The translations under genes were made by a program, and so were the position numbers. Shown here one piece after another: positions 5,132 to 11,943 of a DNA stretch of 35,870 nt. Source of the stretch: an uncultured bacterium. Its GTDB lineage: Bacteria > Actinomycetota > Coriobacteriia > Coriobacteriales > Coriobacteriaceae. The DNA is taken from assembly GCA_905216145.1 (NCBI GenBank), contig CAJMST010000019.1, positions 1-35,870 of the forward strand, given 5' to 3'. The notes beneath the pieces were generated by a model. It ran no database searches and had not been told where the DNA came from. It was given only the letters and a program-made list of their open reading frames with translations. The stretch's first letter is position 1; every line of letters starts with the position of its first letter.

Positions 5132-6268
5132 ATGACCTGCAAGGCCTGCGGCAGAGAGATCCCCGAAAACTCGATCTATTGCAACTGGTGCGGCGTCAAG
5201 CAGCTGCGCGAGCGCCGCAGCCGGGACGAGGTCAAGGTCCCGACGCCCAAGCAGCTGCCCTCCGGCAGCTGGACGGTCTACCTCCGCGCGGAGGGCCAGA
5301 GCGTCACCGAGCCGACGCGCGAGCTGTGCCTTGCCCGCGCCCGCGCCGTCCGCGCGGGGTTTGTCGAGGCGCGGAAGGCAACCGAGGCCGCAAGCCTGAC
5401 GCTGGAGCAGGCGATCGACCATTTTGTTGACGTCAACAAAATCGCGCTCTCGCCCTCCACCATCCGCGGCTATGAGGCGGTCAAGCTCCACCGATTCCCG
5501 CACAAAATGCAGCAGCCGATCACCGATCTGACCGGATGGCAGGCGGCGGTCGACGCCGAGGCTCGGACGCTCGCGCCAAAGACCGTGCGCAATGCGTGGG
5601 GCCTTGTGGCGGAGGTCATGCGCGAGAACGACGTCACGCCGCCGCGCGTGCGCCTTCCGCAGAAAAACGCACGCACAGAGCTGCCGTGGCTGACCTACGA
5701 CCAGATATTAGAGTTTGTCGATGCCGTCAAGGGCTCTCAGTTTGAGACGGGCGCATTGCTCGCGCTGCACAGCCTGCGCCGGTCGGAAATATTCGGCTTG
5801 ACGTGGGACCGCATCGATCTCAAGCAGAAGACGATCACCGTCTCCGGCTCGCGCGTGATGAACAGCTCGAATCAGTATGTTTTTAAAAAGACCAACAAAA
5901 ATGTGAGTTCACAGCGCACGATCCGCATTATGATCCCGGCGCTATATGACCGGCTGAAAGAGCTGCATGACGAGGGCAAGCCGATTTTGGCCTGCACAGA
6001 AAACTCGCTGCGGGGCGGCATCAATACAATCTGCCGAAAAGCCGGACTGCCGGAATGCGGTGTGCATGGGCTGCGCCGCTCGTTCGCCTCGCTCGGGTTC
6101 CATGTGGGATTGACTGAGCTGGAGGTGCAGGAGATCGGCGGCTGGAATGACCACAACACGATCCACAAGTTCTACCTGCGCCTCGCGCAGGCGGACCGCC
6201 TGCATGCCGAGAATAAGATGAGCGAGTTCTATCGCGCCGGCAAACAGGGTAGGGGAGAGGGAAAATAG
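5132..6268 (+). CDS. int: Tyrosine integrase with an N-terminal zinc ribbon (378 aa)
   Basis: It catalyses site-specific recombination between attP and a host tRNA gene. ATG 5132 follows AAGGGAGG and gives MTCKACGREIPENSIYCNWC, a CxxC...CxxC zinc ribbon not present in most phage integrases. Next come an arm-binding region and a SAM-like core-binding domain (LTLEQAIDHFVDVNKIALSP). The catalytic domain has Arg in LHSLRRSEIFGL (about 218), His-x-x-Arg in VHGLRRSF (about 311-314), GGWNDHNTIH, and the nucleophile Tyr in HKFYLR (about 347). All key residues are present. The attP lies directly downstream. The zinc ribbon may contribute to arm-site binding or protein contacts (inference). Confidence 0.95.
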   Translation: MTCKACGREIPENSIYCNWCGVKQLRERRSRDEVKVPTPKQLPSGSWTVYLRAEGQSVTEPTRELCLARARAVRAGFVEARKATEAASLTLEQAIDHFVDVNKIALSPSTIRGYEAVKLHRFPHKMQQPITDLTGWQAAVDAEARTLAPKTVRNAWGLVAEVMRENDVTPPRVRLPQKNARTELPWLTYDQILEFVDAVKGSQFETGALLALHSLRRSEIFGLTWDRIDLKQKTITVSGSRVMNSSNQYVFKKTNKNVSSQRTIRIMIPALYDRLKELHDEGKPILACTENSLRGGINTICRKAGLPECGVHGLRRSFASLGFHVGLTELEVQEIGGWNDHNTIHKFYLRLAQADRLHAENKMSEFYRAGKQGRGEGK

Positions 6269-6273
6269 GAGTA

Positions 6274-6295
6274 ATTTTACAGACGGATTTGCAGA
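6274..6295 (+). repeat. 22-bp direct repeat, left of attP core
   Basis: This copy (starting ATTTTACAGACGGATTTG) is identical to 6503-6524. The two flank the tRNA-like core at 229-bp spacing, consistent with arm-type integrase-binding sites. Confidence 0.75.
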
Positions 6296-6335
6296 TGCAT
6301 TAAAAATACCCTTATAAATCAAGCGTTTTAACATC

Positions 6336-6369
6336 TTTGCCGTGGGTTCAAATCCCGCCACTCGGACCA
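6336..6369 (+). other. attP core: tRNA 3' end
   Basis: The sequence folds as the 3' end of a tRNA. T-stem strand GTGGG (6342-6346), loop TTCAAAT, then CCCGC (6354-6358) are followed by acceptor strand CACTCGG, discriminator A, and CCA (6367-6369). Only the 3' third is present, so this is not a working tRNA gene. It is the attachment-site copy that would restore a host tRNA on integration. The complementary acceptor start would be CCGAGTG; I cannot name the amino acid. Confidence 0.85.
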
Positions 6370-6378
6370 AATAAAGGG

Positions 6379-6408
6379 AATCCCGCAAACCGTTGAGTTT
6401 GCGGGATT
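6379..6408. terminator. Strong terminator beside attP
   Basis: AATCCCGCAAAC (6379-6390) pairs with GTTTGCGGGATT (6397-6408) around a 6-nt loop. T-rich sequence follows on the plus strand (TCCTTTGTTTT), and CCCTTTATTT follows on the minus strand. It can stop both the integrase transcript and the long leftward late transcript that ends at the 6530 gene. Confidence 0.85.
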
Positions 6409-6502
6409 TCCTTTGTTTTCAAGGGGTTTGCGCGTTTTCGGTCGTGTTCAAATCTGTGCGTTATGCGCGTATCTGTGCGCCGTGCGCCAGATTTAAAACG
6501 CC

Positions 6503-6524
6503 ATTTTACAGACGGATTTGCAGA
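6503..6524 (+). repeat. 22-bp direct repeat, right of attP core
   Basis: Identical to 6274-6295. Between the two lie further related TCTGTGCG-type motifs (about 6454-6485). This is probably an integrase arm site; it ends just before the stop of the 6530-7024 gene. Confidence 0.75.
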
Positions 6525-6529
6525 CGCGG

Positions 6530-7024
6530 TCAGTCCTTGCCCTTGACGATGCCGCAGTAGTAGGCCGACATCTTGGGCTTGGGGCCGGGGCCGTCCTCGT
6601 CGAGGAGGAAGGCGCGGGCGAGCTCCGCGAAGAACTCCGGCGTGGCGACGCCGAAGTGGGAGGCGACGCCGTAGTAGTCGGAATACATCATGTTCACGGC
6701 GATCCACCAGCACCAGGGCGAGACCTCGTCGCGGCTCACGCCGAGGCTCTCGGCGAGCGAGGTGGTCTGCTCCATGCTCCAGTGCGCGCCGGTGCTGCCG
6801 TCCGTGTTGCGCATGTGCTGCGCCCACTTCTCGGCGTCCGCCTGGGTAAAGTCGCCGCAGCCGCACAGGCTCGGCTCTACCTCGTCGAGCAGCATCCAGC
6901 CCTCGAGCATGGCGCGGATCGCGCCGGAGGAGCGCTCGCTGGCGGGCATAGCCATGTACTCAACGAGCGCGCCCTTGATCTTGTCTTTATAGGCTTTAAC
7001 GTGATCTCTGGTCAGCATCTCCAT
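6530..7024 (-). CDS. Conserved phage protein, DUF7841-like (164 aa)
   Basis: This is the last gene of the leftward late transcript. It begins MEMLTRDHVKAYKDKIKGAL and contains HWSMEQTTSLAESLGVSR, WWIAVNMMYSDYYGVASHFG and TPEFFAELARAFLLDED, a pattern I recognise from a recurrent protein encoded beside structural genes in Clostridia phages (DUF7841 type). The role is unknown. ATG 7024 follows GAGGTG; ATG 7018 is an alternative. It is tightly packed after the 7033-7431 gene and faces the attP terminator. Confidence 0.7.
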   Translation of the reverse strand: MEMLTRDHVKAYKDKIKGALVEYMAMPASERSSGAIRAMLEGWMLLDEVEPSLCGCGDFTQADAEKWAQHMRNTDGSTGAHWSMEQTTSLAESLGVSRDEVSPWCWWIAVNMMYSDYYGVASHFGVATPEFFAELARAFLLDEDGPGPKPKMSAYYCGIVKGKD

Positions 7025-7032
7025 GCTGCACC

Positions 7033-7431
7033 TCACAGCTTCTCGACCGTGACTGCGAGGTTGTTGACGACCGACTCCACGCCGCCGAGGATCAGCGACA
7101 GGAGCGAGCTCTCGCAGCCGCAGGCGTTGCGCACGATGGCCGTGATGTCAAGGTTGGCGATGCCGGCCGCCGCGACGGTCTGAGACGCGGTCGCGCCGAT
7201 GATGGCCACGCCGTCCTTCTGCGCGGTCAGGCTGACTGTGCCGGCCGCCGTGGGAGCGAGCGTCGCGGAGATGTTGACAAGGTAGTAGCCCTGCCCGCAG
7301 AGCGTGATAGCGTTGCCATCCTGACGGATGTTGCAGCCGTAGCGGCGCGTGGTGGTCCCAAACGGCACGATGCCGCCGACCGCGACGGTCGGTGCGCTGA
7401 CGTTGGTGGTATAGATCGCAGACTTACTCAT
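7033..7431 (-). CDS. BclA/TNF-like domain phage surface protein (132 aa)
   Basis: The sequence is beta-rich with the repeating pattern of the BclA C-terminal (TNF-like jelly-roll) fold: IYTTNVSAPTVAVGGIVPFG, GNAITLCGQGYYLVNISATL, APTAAGTVSLTAQKDGVAI. Such small proteins are common near head or tail genes in gut Firmicutes phages and are thought to decorate the virion or act as head fibres. This virion-surface role is inferred. The start at 7431 lies downstream of a hairpin and an AAAGGA site. Confidence 0.72.
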   Translation of the reverse strand: MSKSAIYTTNVSAPTVAVGGIVPFGTTTRRYGCNIRQDGNAITLCGQGYYLVNISATLAPTAAGTVSLTAQKDGVAIIGATASQTVAAAGIANLDITAIVRNACGCESSLLSLILGGVESVVNNLAVTVEKL

Positions 7432-7460
7432 ATTGATTCGGTCCTTTCATAAAATTTTGA

Positions 7461-7490
7461 AAGGCGGAGCAGCTGTTGCCGCCCCGCCTT
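7461..7490 (-). terminator. Candidate hairpin between accessory structural genes
   Basis: AAGGCGG (7461-7467) pairs with CCGCCTT (7484-7490), partly extended inward. On the minus strand TCAAAATTTT follows. It may attenuate transcription between the 204-aa gene and the BclA-like gene. Confidence 0.4.
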
Positions 7491-7538
7491 GCCTCGCCAA
7501 ATAGGGCGTTACCATATTCCCCTTGCGGAGAAAATAGT

Positions 7539-8153
7539 TTAGATGTTGCCGTTGTTGTAGGCGCCGCAGCCGGCGACCGCGAACTGCGGCACGATGCCGT
7601 AGCCGTAGGGCGTGGTGCGGGGGATGCCGCACAGCGCTGCCTGCAGCTGGAGCTGGTTGATCTGGTTCTGCATGTCCGCCATGCGGTTGCCCGCGATGGC
7701 GTCGAGGATCTTCTGCGTCTGCGCGGTGGTGTTGGCGTTGATGCTCGCGGTGTTGAGCGCGCCATTGTAGTTGACGCTGTCGATGCCGCGGAGGATGTTG
7801 CAGCAGCACTCCTGCTGATGCGCAAAGCCCTCGGCCGTGGCAGCCTGCAGATCGCGCAGCTCGCCGAGGATGTTGTAATTGCCGTCCTTGACCGCGGCCT
7901 GGTTGTCATAGGCAGCCTGACGCACGGCAGCGACGGTCTCGTTGTTCTGGCGCTCGAGCGCCGCGAAGTCGGTGGCGCGCTGAACGTCGCCGACCGTGGC
8001 GTTGCGGTCGCCGGTCCCGCGGTTGCCCCAGTTGCCAAAGCCGCCGCCCATCAGGGCGAGGATGGCAAAGAGCCACAGGCCCTCATTGCCGAAGCCTCCG
8101 AAGCCGCCGCCCTGAACAGCGGCGATGTCGGCAGGGGAAAGACCTTCCGTCAT
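7539..8153 (-). CDS. Conserved phage accessory protein with helical core (204 aa)
   Basis: A Gly/Trp/Phe-rich N-terminus containing one hydrophobic segment (GLWLFAILALMGGGFGNWGN) is followed by a long helical region (AALERQNNETVAAVRQAAYD, AEGFAHQQECCCNILRGIDS) and NANTTAQTQKILDAIAGNRM. Proteins of this make-up recur in Firmicutes phages near structural genes, without assigned function. GGAGGTAATC precedes ATG 8153. A structural or membrane-associated coiled-coil role is possible. Confidence 0.65.
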   Translation of the reverse strand: MTEGLSPADIAAVQGGGFGGFGNEGLWLFAILALMGGGFGNWGNRGTGDRNATVGDVQRATDFAALERQNNETVAAVRQAAYDNQAAVKDGNYNILGELRDLQAATAEGFAHQQECCCNILRGIDSVNYNGALNTASINANTTAQTQKILDAIAGNRMADMQNQINQLQLQAALCGIPRTTPYGYGIVPQFAVAGCGAYNNGNI

Positions 8154-8205
8154 TGTTGATTACCTCCGAAAAATATATTTCCGAACGGTGTGCACCCCGT
8201 CTGGA

Positions 8206-8490
8206 TCACTGGAACTGCGCGAGGATCGTCTGCGGGTCGACGCCCTGCTGCTGGCAGAGCGCGTAGAACGCGCCGCGCATATCGGTGCCGCCCTGCTGCG
8301 CCTGCCGGAGCTGCGCGAGTATTGGATTGGACTGTGCCATCTGCTCCAGTGCGGCGATGGGATTGCGCGCGGCCTGATAGGCTTTGTAGAGACCAACGGC
8401 CCCGCTGACGTCAGGACTGCTCGGCGCTGCTGCTGTCGGTGCGGCGCTTGCCTGCGGGTTTAGCAGGCTCAGCATCGGGTTGGTGGGCAC
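8206..8490 (-). CDS. Hypothetical small phage protein (94 aa)
   Basis: The product is Pro/Ala/Gln-rich: MPTNPMLSLLNPQASAAPTA, then YQAARNPIAALEQMAQSNPI and MRGAFYALCQQQGVDPQTIL. This resembles small helical proteins found next to the 204-aa type in Clostridia phages. It overlaps the 3' end of the 8411-8809 gene by 80 bp in another frame. The function is unknown. Confidence 0.62.
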   Translation of the reverse strand: MPTNPMLSLLNPQASAAPTAAAPSSPDVSGAVGLYKAYQAARNPIAALEQMAQSNPILAQLRQAQQGGTDMRGAFYALCQQQGVDPQTILAQFQ

Positions 8491-8809
8491 TTAACATCTC
8501 CTCCAATCTGGTCAGTCTCGCGCTGAGGTCGTCCACATTCACCGCGGGGGGCTCGGCGTGCTGGGCAATGTCAAAGGGCGTGACGGTGAGGTAGCCGGCT
8601 CCGTCGGTCCGGCAGAGCCAGACGAGGGGCGCGGTGTCGTCGAGGGCGAGCACGGAGCTGTTGGGAGCCATTTGCAGGGCCTCTGCGCCGCGTCTGCCGG
8701 TCACATGGATAACTTCATACCTCGGGGCCGCAGAAGCGCGCAGGGTGGGCGCTGTGGGCGCGGGATAGGGGTAATAGGGCTGGTATGGATTGCCTGCGGG
8801 ATAATTCAT
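8411..8809 (-). CDS. Hypothetical phage protein, Pro/Tyr-rich N-terminus (132 aa)
   Basis: ATG 8809 follows AAGGAGGTG. The N-terminus MNYPAGNPYQPYYPYPAPTA is low-complexity. The middle (VTGRRGAEALQMAPNSSVLA, PLVWLCRTDGAGYLTVTPFD) is a short beta module, and the end is helical (DDLSARLTRLEEMLSAHQ). This layout is common in Firmicutes phages just after the lysis genes; its function is not known. It is the first gene after a strong terminator, so it probably starts a separate transcript. Confidence 0.65.
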   Translation of the reverse strand: MNYPAGNPYQPYYPYPAPTAPTLRASAAPRYEVIHVTGRRGAEALQMAPNSSVLALDDTAPLVWLCRTDGAGYLTVTPFDIAQHAEPPAVNVDDLSARLTRLEEMLSAHQPDAEPAKPAGKRRTDSSSAEQS

Positions 8810-8861
8810 GCGCTGCACCTCCTTTTGTTCTGCCTCTATCGTACCGCGGTTTTTGGTTTGC

Positions 8862-8883
8862 AAACTGCCCGCAAATTGCCCGC
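8862..8883. repeat. Two tandem 11-bp repeats upstream of the accessory unit
   Basis: AAACTGCCCGC (8862-8872) is followed directly by AAATTGCCCGC (8873-8883), differing at one base. They lie between the terminator and the 8809 gene, where its promoter should be, and may bind a transcription factor. No consensus promoter is evident here. Confidence 0.5.
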
Positions 8884-8901
8884 GTTCTGCCCTGCCCATA
8901 A

Positions 8902-8936
8902 AAAAAGAGAGCGCCGACGATTAGTCGGTGCTCTCT
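8902..8936. terminator. Strong bidirectional terminator after the lysis/regulator genes
   Basis: GAGAGCGCCGAC (8907-8918) pairs with GTCGGTGCTCTC (8924-8935) with one G-T wobble. It is flanked by an A-run on the left and a T-run on the right, so it works in both directions. It includes the stop of the 8921-9166 gene and separates the main late transcript from the 8.8-6.5 kb unit. Confidence 0.85.
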
Positions 8937-9166
8937 TTTTGTCCGTCTGCGATTTTGCGGTAGGCGCGGCGGCGCAGCTTGGCAAGGCCGTCCACGCTGA
9001 GGTGGAGCAGCTCCGCCGCCTGCACGCAGGACCGCCCGCGCACGTCGCACTCGATGAGGCTTGCGGCCTCGTCGGGCGGCAGGTCGAAGGAACGAATGTA
9101 GGAAATGGCCCTGCGCGGAGCCATCGCGGAAAGTTGAGCGCGGATCTCTCTGTGCTGTGTGTCCAT
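8921..9166 (-). CDS. Sigma-factor-like small helix-turn-helix protein (81 aa)
   Basis: The region GRSCVQAAELLHLSVDGLAKLRRRAYRKIAD resembles region 4 of ECF-type sigma factors or LuxR-like HTHs, as in phage RinA/ArpU-type late regulators. ATG 9166 is used; GTG 9253 would include the dispersed palindrome, so the start is uncertain. It lies after the endolysin gene, at the end of the late transcript. It might control late or accessory-unit transcription (inference). Confidence 0.6.
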   Translation of the reverse strand: MDTQHREIRAQLSAMAPRRAISYIRSFDLPPDEAASLIECDVRGRSCVQAAELLHLSVDGLAKLRRRAYRKIADGQKESTD

Positions 9167-9236
9167 AGAGGCACCACGGCTTGCAGGCGCCCACGCGAGG
9201 GGAAGTGTTGCAGACTTCCCGCCGGTTTTCCTTTCC

Positions 9237-9253
9237 GTGCCCGATTCGGGCAC
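9237..9253. repeat. 17-bp dispersed palindrome, copy 2
   Basis: GTGCCCGATTCGGGCAC, 3 nt downstream of the endolysin stop codon. If the next gene began at GTG 9253, this copy too would encode VPESGT. Confidence 0.9.
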
Positions 9254-9256
9254 AAA

Positions 9257-9919
9257 TCATTTTAGGGCCTTGAGAATGTATGCGGCGAGGTATTCCCCCC
9301 ACGCTCTTTGCGTCGCGGGGCCGAACGAGTTGTCCACGTCCAGCTCGTAGCCGCAGGCGTTGAGAAGCTCTTGCAGCTTGCCGACCGCCTCGCCCTTGTC
9401 GCCGCGCACTAACGTGAGCTTTTCCGCGGGGTACTTCGGCACGCCAAAGCCGCGAATATACCGCCCGTTGACTTCCAACGTCCGATAGCCGCACTCGTGG
9501 CGGTTTCCCTTGTTGCCCTCGAACACCGTGATTTTCTGCCCGTCGCAGGCGGTCACGATGCCCGTGTGGTTGGGCGCGCCCGTGCAGTCCGTGAGGGCGT
9601 AGTCTTTGCGGTCGTTCCAGCAGTAAAACACCTGCTCGCCGATTTGGGGGATGTGCGCGTCGTTCTCGACCCATTGGCCGCGCGCTTGATACCACCGCAT
9701 CTGTTCGCCGCAGCTGCACTCGACGGGAATGACCTCTGTCAGGCCGCAGAGGATCGCCGCCGCGGACACCATCGCCGCGCAGTAGTCGTCGGTGTGGGTG
9801 AGCTTGTAGCCGCGCGGGTGCGGGAGATAGCTGTTGTAGGCGTCCACGATGCGCTTATGCACCGCGTCACCGCGCACGGATCCTTCCCACGCGGTTAAGG
9901 TCTCAAGAAACCTCTTCAT
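9257..9919 (-). CDS. Endolysin: CHAP peptidase with peptidoglycan-binding domain (220 aa)
   Basis: This protein degrades the host wall at lysis. The N-terminal CHAP domain has the catalytic Cys in THTDDYCAAMVSAAAIL and the His in APNHTGIVTACDG. The C-terminal third is a PG_binding_1 domain (LVRGDKGEAVGKLQELLNAC, then SFGPATQRAWGEYL). No signal peptide is visible, so release depends on the holin encoded immediately upstream, with which it overlaps by 17 bp. The length is typical for a two-domain Gram-positive phage lysin. Confidence 0.88.
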   Translation of the reverse strand: MKRFLETLTAWEGSVRGDAVHKRIVDAYNSYLPHPRGYKLTHTDDYCAAMVSAAAILCGLTEVIPVECSCGEQMRWYQARGQWVENDAHIPQIGEQVFYCWNDRKDYALTDCTGAPNHTGIVTACDGQKITVFEGNKGNRHECGYRTLEVNGRYIRGFGVPKYPAEKLTLVRGDKGEAVGKLQELLNACGYELDVDNSFGPATQRAWGEYLAAYILKALK

Positions 9920-10091
9920 TTTTCTTCTTTTCGGTCTGGGTGCCGAAGTAGAAGGCGATGATGGTCGTGAAGATCGTCAGAAACTCCGTCCCGCTGATGC
10001 TGCCGCGCAGGGCAAGCACCGAGAAAACCGCCGTGAGCACGATGGTCACGATGCTCTTGACTGTGAGCAGATTGGCAAGTCGATTTTGCAT
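9903..10091 (-). CDS. Holin (62 aa)
   Basis: It has one or two hydrophobic segments (VKSIVTIVLTAVFSVLAL and TEFLTIFTTIIAFYFGT) and a charged Lys/Glu C-terminus (EKKKNEEVS). The size, topology and overlap with the endolysin gene support a phage holin that permeabilises the membrane at lysis. An AGGAGG site precedes ATG 10091. Confidence 0.82.
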   Translation of the reverse strand: MQNRLANLLTVKSIVTIVLTAVFSVLALRGSISGTEFLTIFTTIIAFYFGTQTEKKKNEEVS

Positions 10092-10103
10092 TTTTTGCCT
10101 CCT

Positions 10104-10811
10104 TTACAAAAACCGCACGGCGTAATACTGCCGCTGGTTGGTGTTGATCTTGTTACACGCGCCGTTGATGGCGGCGACGTGCCCGCCGTCTAACATGACG
10201 GCGTATTCCAGCTTGAGCTTGTCCCGCACGAAGGCGTTGACCTGCTGCGCGGTCATGCTGCGGCAGTAGACACCGTAGAGCATCCCGCCTTTGCAGCCGA
10301 GAACGGTGTGGTTGGTCTTGCGCAGCACATCGGAGTAAGCGCCCGTAAAGCCCTCTGCGGCAGGGTTATAATTGCCAAGCATGCCCATACCCCCGACCGC
10401 CCACACGACGCCGCCCAGCGCCGCCGCCGAGGACACGCGGGCAATGCGCACCGCGCCGTCCGTGGTCTTATAGAGCACGCTCTCGGGGCGGGGATAGTGA
10501 CAGCTCCAGTCGCGCACGACCTTGCCGCCGCGCACGAGGATGCTGCACGGCTGACCCTGCCAAGAAAAGCTCCCCGAAATCGCGTTTTTCGGCAGCGGAC
10601 CGCTCATGTTGACAGGCTCAATGTCCCGCGCGATGAGCGTCGGCTGTCCGTATAGCTCGACGTTAAGGGGCCAGCAGTCCGCGCCGAGCTTGGCGGCAAT
10701 GTCGCTCAAGGTCTGGTTGCCGATCCAGCCGTTGTCCAGCGCCCCGACGGAGCGCTGGATGGCCTTTATCATGCGGATCTCTTCGTTGGTGGAGCCCTTG
10801 ATGTCCCTCAT
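10104..10811 (-). CDS. Peptidoglycan-binding / phosphodiester-glycosidase-like protein (235 aa)
   Basis: Residues about 10-40 look like a peptidoglycan-binding repeat (MIKAIQRSVGALDNGWIGNQ). The remainder resembles the phosphodiester glycosidase (NAGPA) family: YKTTDGAVRIARVSSAAALG, TVLGCKGGMLYGVYCRSMTA, and an LDGG motif in YAVMLDGGHVAAIN. It sits in the lysis cassette upstream of the holin, coupled to the preceding gene by ATGA (ATG 10811). It may be a second wall- or teichoic-acid-acting enzyme. The family match is moderate and the substrate is unknown. Confidence 0.65.
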   Translation of the reverse strand: MRDIKGSTNEEIRMIKAIQRSVGALDNGWIGNQTLSDIAAKLGADCWPLNVELYGQPTLIARDIEPVNMSGPLPKNAISGSFSWQGQPCSILVRGGKVVRDWSCHYPRPESVLYKTTDGAVRIARVSSAAALGGVVWAVGGMGMLGNYNPAAEGFTGAYSDVLRKTNHTVLGCKGGMLYGVYCRSMTAQQVNAFVRDKLKLEYAVMLDGGHVAAINGACNKINTNQRQYYAVRFL

Positions 10812-11098
10812 ACCGCGCCCCCTGTCAAAAGCCACGCCATGAACGCGCCCACGACGGTCGCGATCATCAGCTCCACGACCTTCTCCCAGCGCTTGGACGG
10901 CACGGCGGTCAGGCTCCGCACATTGGCCTTGATCTCGCCGATGTCCTCCTTCATGTTCGTCTGGTCGGTCGCCAGCTCTTTGACCGACAGCGCCAATTCA
11001 TTCAGCGCCCGCTGATCTACCTCTAACTGCTTGATGCGCCCCTCGTTTCGGAGCGAGCGGTCCTTGACCTCCTGAAGCTTCACAGCCAAATCTTCCAT
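10808..11098 (-). CDS. XhlA-like coiled-coil membrane protein (96 aa)
   Basis: A coiled coil (MEDLAVKLQEVKDRSLRNEG ... IGEIKANVRSL) is followed by one C-terminal transmembrane helix (VELMIATVVGAFMAWLLTG). This is the hemolysin XhlA layout found in lysis cassettes of Bacillus phage PBSX and relatives, where it works with the holin and lysin. The gene position fits. Confidence 0.78.
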   Translation of the reverse strand: MEDLAVKLQEVKDRSLRNEGRIKQLEVDQRALNELALSVKELATDQTNMKEDIGEIKANVRSLTAVPSKRWEKVVELMIATVVGAFMAWLLTGGAV

Positions 11099-11124
11099 AG
11101 GCGTTGTCTCTCTTTCCTTAGGAT

Positions 11125-11148
11125 AGAGCGGGGGATAGCCCCCGCTCT
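11125..11148 (-). terminator. Hairpin between the 86-aa gene and the lysis cassette
   Basis: AGAGCGGGGG (11125-11134) and CCCCCGCTCT (11139-11148) form a perfect 10-bp stem with an ATAG loop, directly after the stop of the 11151-11411 gene. It lacks a T-run, so it is likely an attenuator or mRNA-stabilising hairpin rather than a full terminator. Confidence 0.55.
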
Positions 11149-11150
11149 GC

Positions 11151-11411
11151 TCACTTGTTCAGCTCCGCGAGCTTCTCCGCGACGTCCTCGGGGATGGCGC
11201 AGGTCGTCATCTTGACGCAGTAGCCGTCCTCGTCGTATGTGAGCTTGTAGCAGGGGGCGACATAGATCTCCGTGCCGGCGCGCTCAAGGTCGCGGCGCAT
11301 GACGGGCTGCACGATGCTGTTCTTGACGCCCGAGTTTTCGCTCAGGCCCGCGGGGGTGTCGGTGACCTCGATGGGCTTGCCGTCGGATGCGATCCTCTTG
11401 TAAGTAGCCAT
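11151..11411 (-). CDS. Hypothetical phage protein (86 aa)
   Basis: Begins MATYKRIASDGKPIEVTDTP and ends IPEDVAEKLAELNK. It is small and soluble, with short beta segments (TEIYVAPCYKLTYDEDGYCV). It lies between tail-fibre and lysis genes. No family was recognised. An AAAGGAG site precedes ATG 11411. Confidence 0.58.
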   Translation of the reverse strand: MATYKRIASDGKPIEVTDTPAGLSENSGVKNSIVQPVMRRDLERAGTEIYVAPCYKLTYDEDGYCVKMTTCAIPEDVAEKLAELNK

Positions 11412-11426
11412 TGTGTTTCTCCTTTC

Positions 11427-11594
11427 TTACTCTTTCGTGATGTCCGCCGTGCCGCCGTACTCCGCCGGCACCAGCTCGGGCAGGCCGCACTCGTTGATGA
11501 GGATGTCCGCCACCTGCGGCTTGAGCTTGTTCGGCACCTTGTCAAACTCCGTCTTGCCGAGGATTACTCTCTGTGCGAATAACATTGCCATCAT
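11427..11594 (-). CDS. CD1375-like small protein (55 aa)
   Basis: ATG 11594 has GAAAGGAAG upstream, giving MMAMLFAQRVILGKTEFDKV, then PNKLKPQVADILINECGLPE. This resembles the short CD1375-type proteins (pattern 'G.....DVP..L...V..LL') found between tail and lysis genes in Clostridia phages. An upstream in-frame ATG at 11660 lacks a ribosome-binding site. The function is unknown. Confidence 0.6.
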   Translation of the reverse strand: MMAMLFAQRVILGKTEFDKVPNKLKPQVADILINECGLPELVPAEYGGTADITKE

Positions 11595-11652
11595 TTCTTT
11601 ACTTCCTTTCTGTAATGTAAAATATACGTTTAACGCCAGCTCGGCGATAAAC

Positions 11653-11931
11653 TCACGCATACACGACCGTTGCCATTTCGGCGATGCAGTCCTCGTAAAA
11701 TTCCGCCTGATCAGCCTGCGCGCTGACCTGCTCCTTTAAGAGCTTGTTCTCCGCCTCCAGCGCGGCGACGCGCTCCTCGGTGGTGGGCGGTGGGGGCGGA
11801 GGATTGTACGCTTCGCCGATCGCCGCGCCGTCGTAGGAGGCCACGGCCCCGAACTGCGCGGCAACCTCATCGCTCTCGCAGACGATGATGTTTTCGATGA
11901 TATTGTCGGCATTTACAATGCAGTAGTTCAT
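11653..11931 (-). CDS. Tail-fibre-associated protein, possible assembly chaperone (92 aa)
   Basis: An N-terminal beta module (MNYCIVNADNIIENIIVCES) leads to a proline run (NPPPPPPTTEE) and a C-terminal coiled coil (RVAALEAENKLLKEQVSAQA). Proteins of this form commonly follow phage fibre genes and may help fibre folding or form part of it. It directly follows the Gly-rich fibre gene. The role is inferred. Confidence 0.6.
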   Translation of the reverse strand: MNYCIVNADNIIENIIVCESDEVAAQFGAVASYDGAAIGEAYNPPPPPPTTEERVAALEAENKLLKEQVSAQADQAEFYEDCIAEMATVVYA

Positions 11932-11943
11932 GTTGGCCCTCCT

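Noticed and set aside
6336..6369. A complete tRNA gene
   Set aside because: Only the T-arm, acceptor 3' strand and CCA are present; there is no D-arm or anticodon arm upstream, so it is an attP remnant.
8810..8860. Promoter TTGCAA/TACGAT for the accessory unit
   Set aside because: The spacer is only about 14 bp, too short for a standard promoter.
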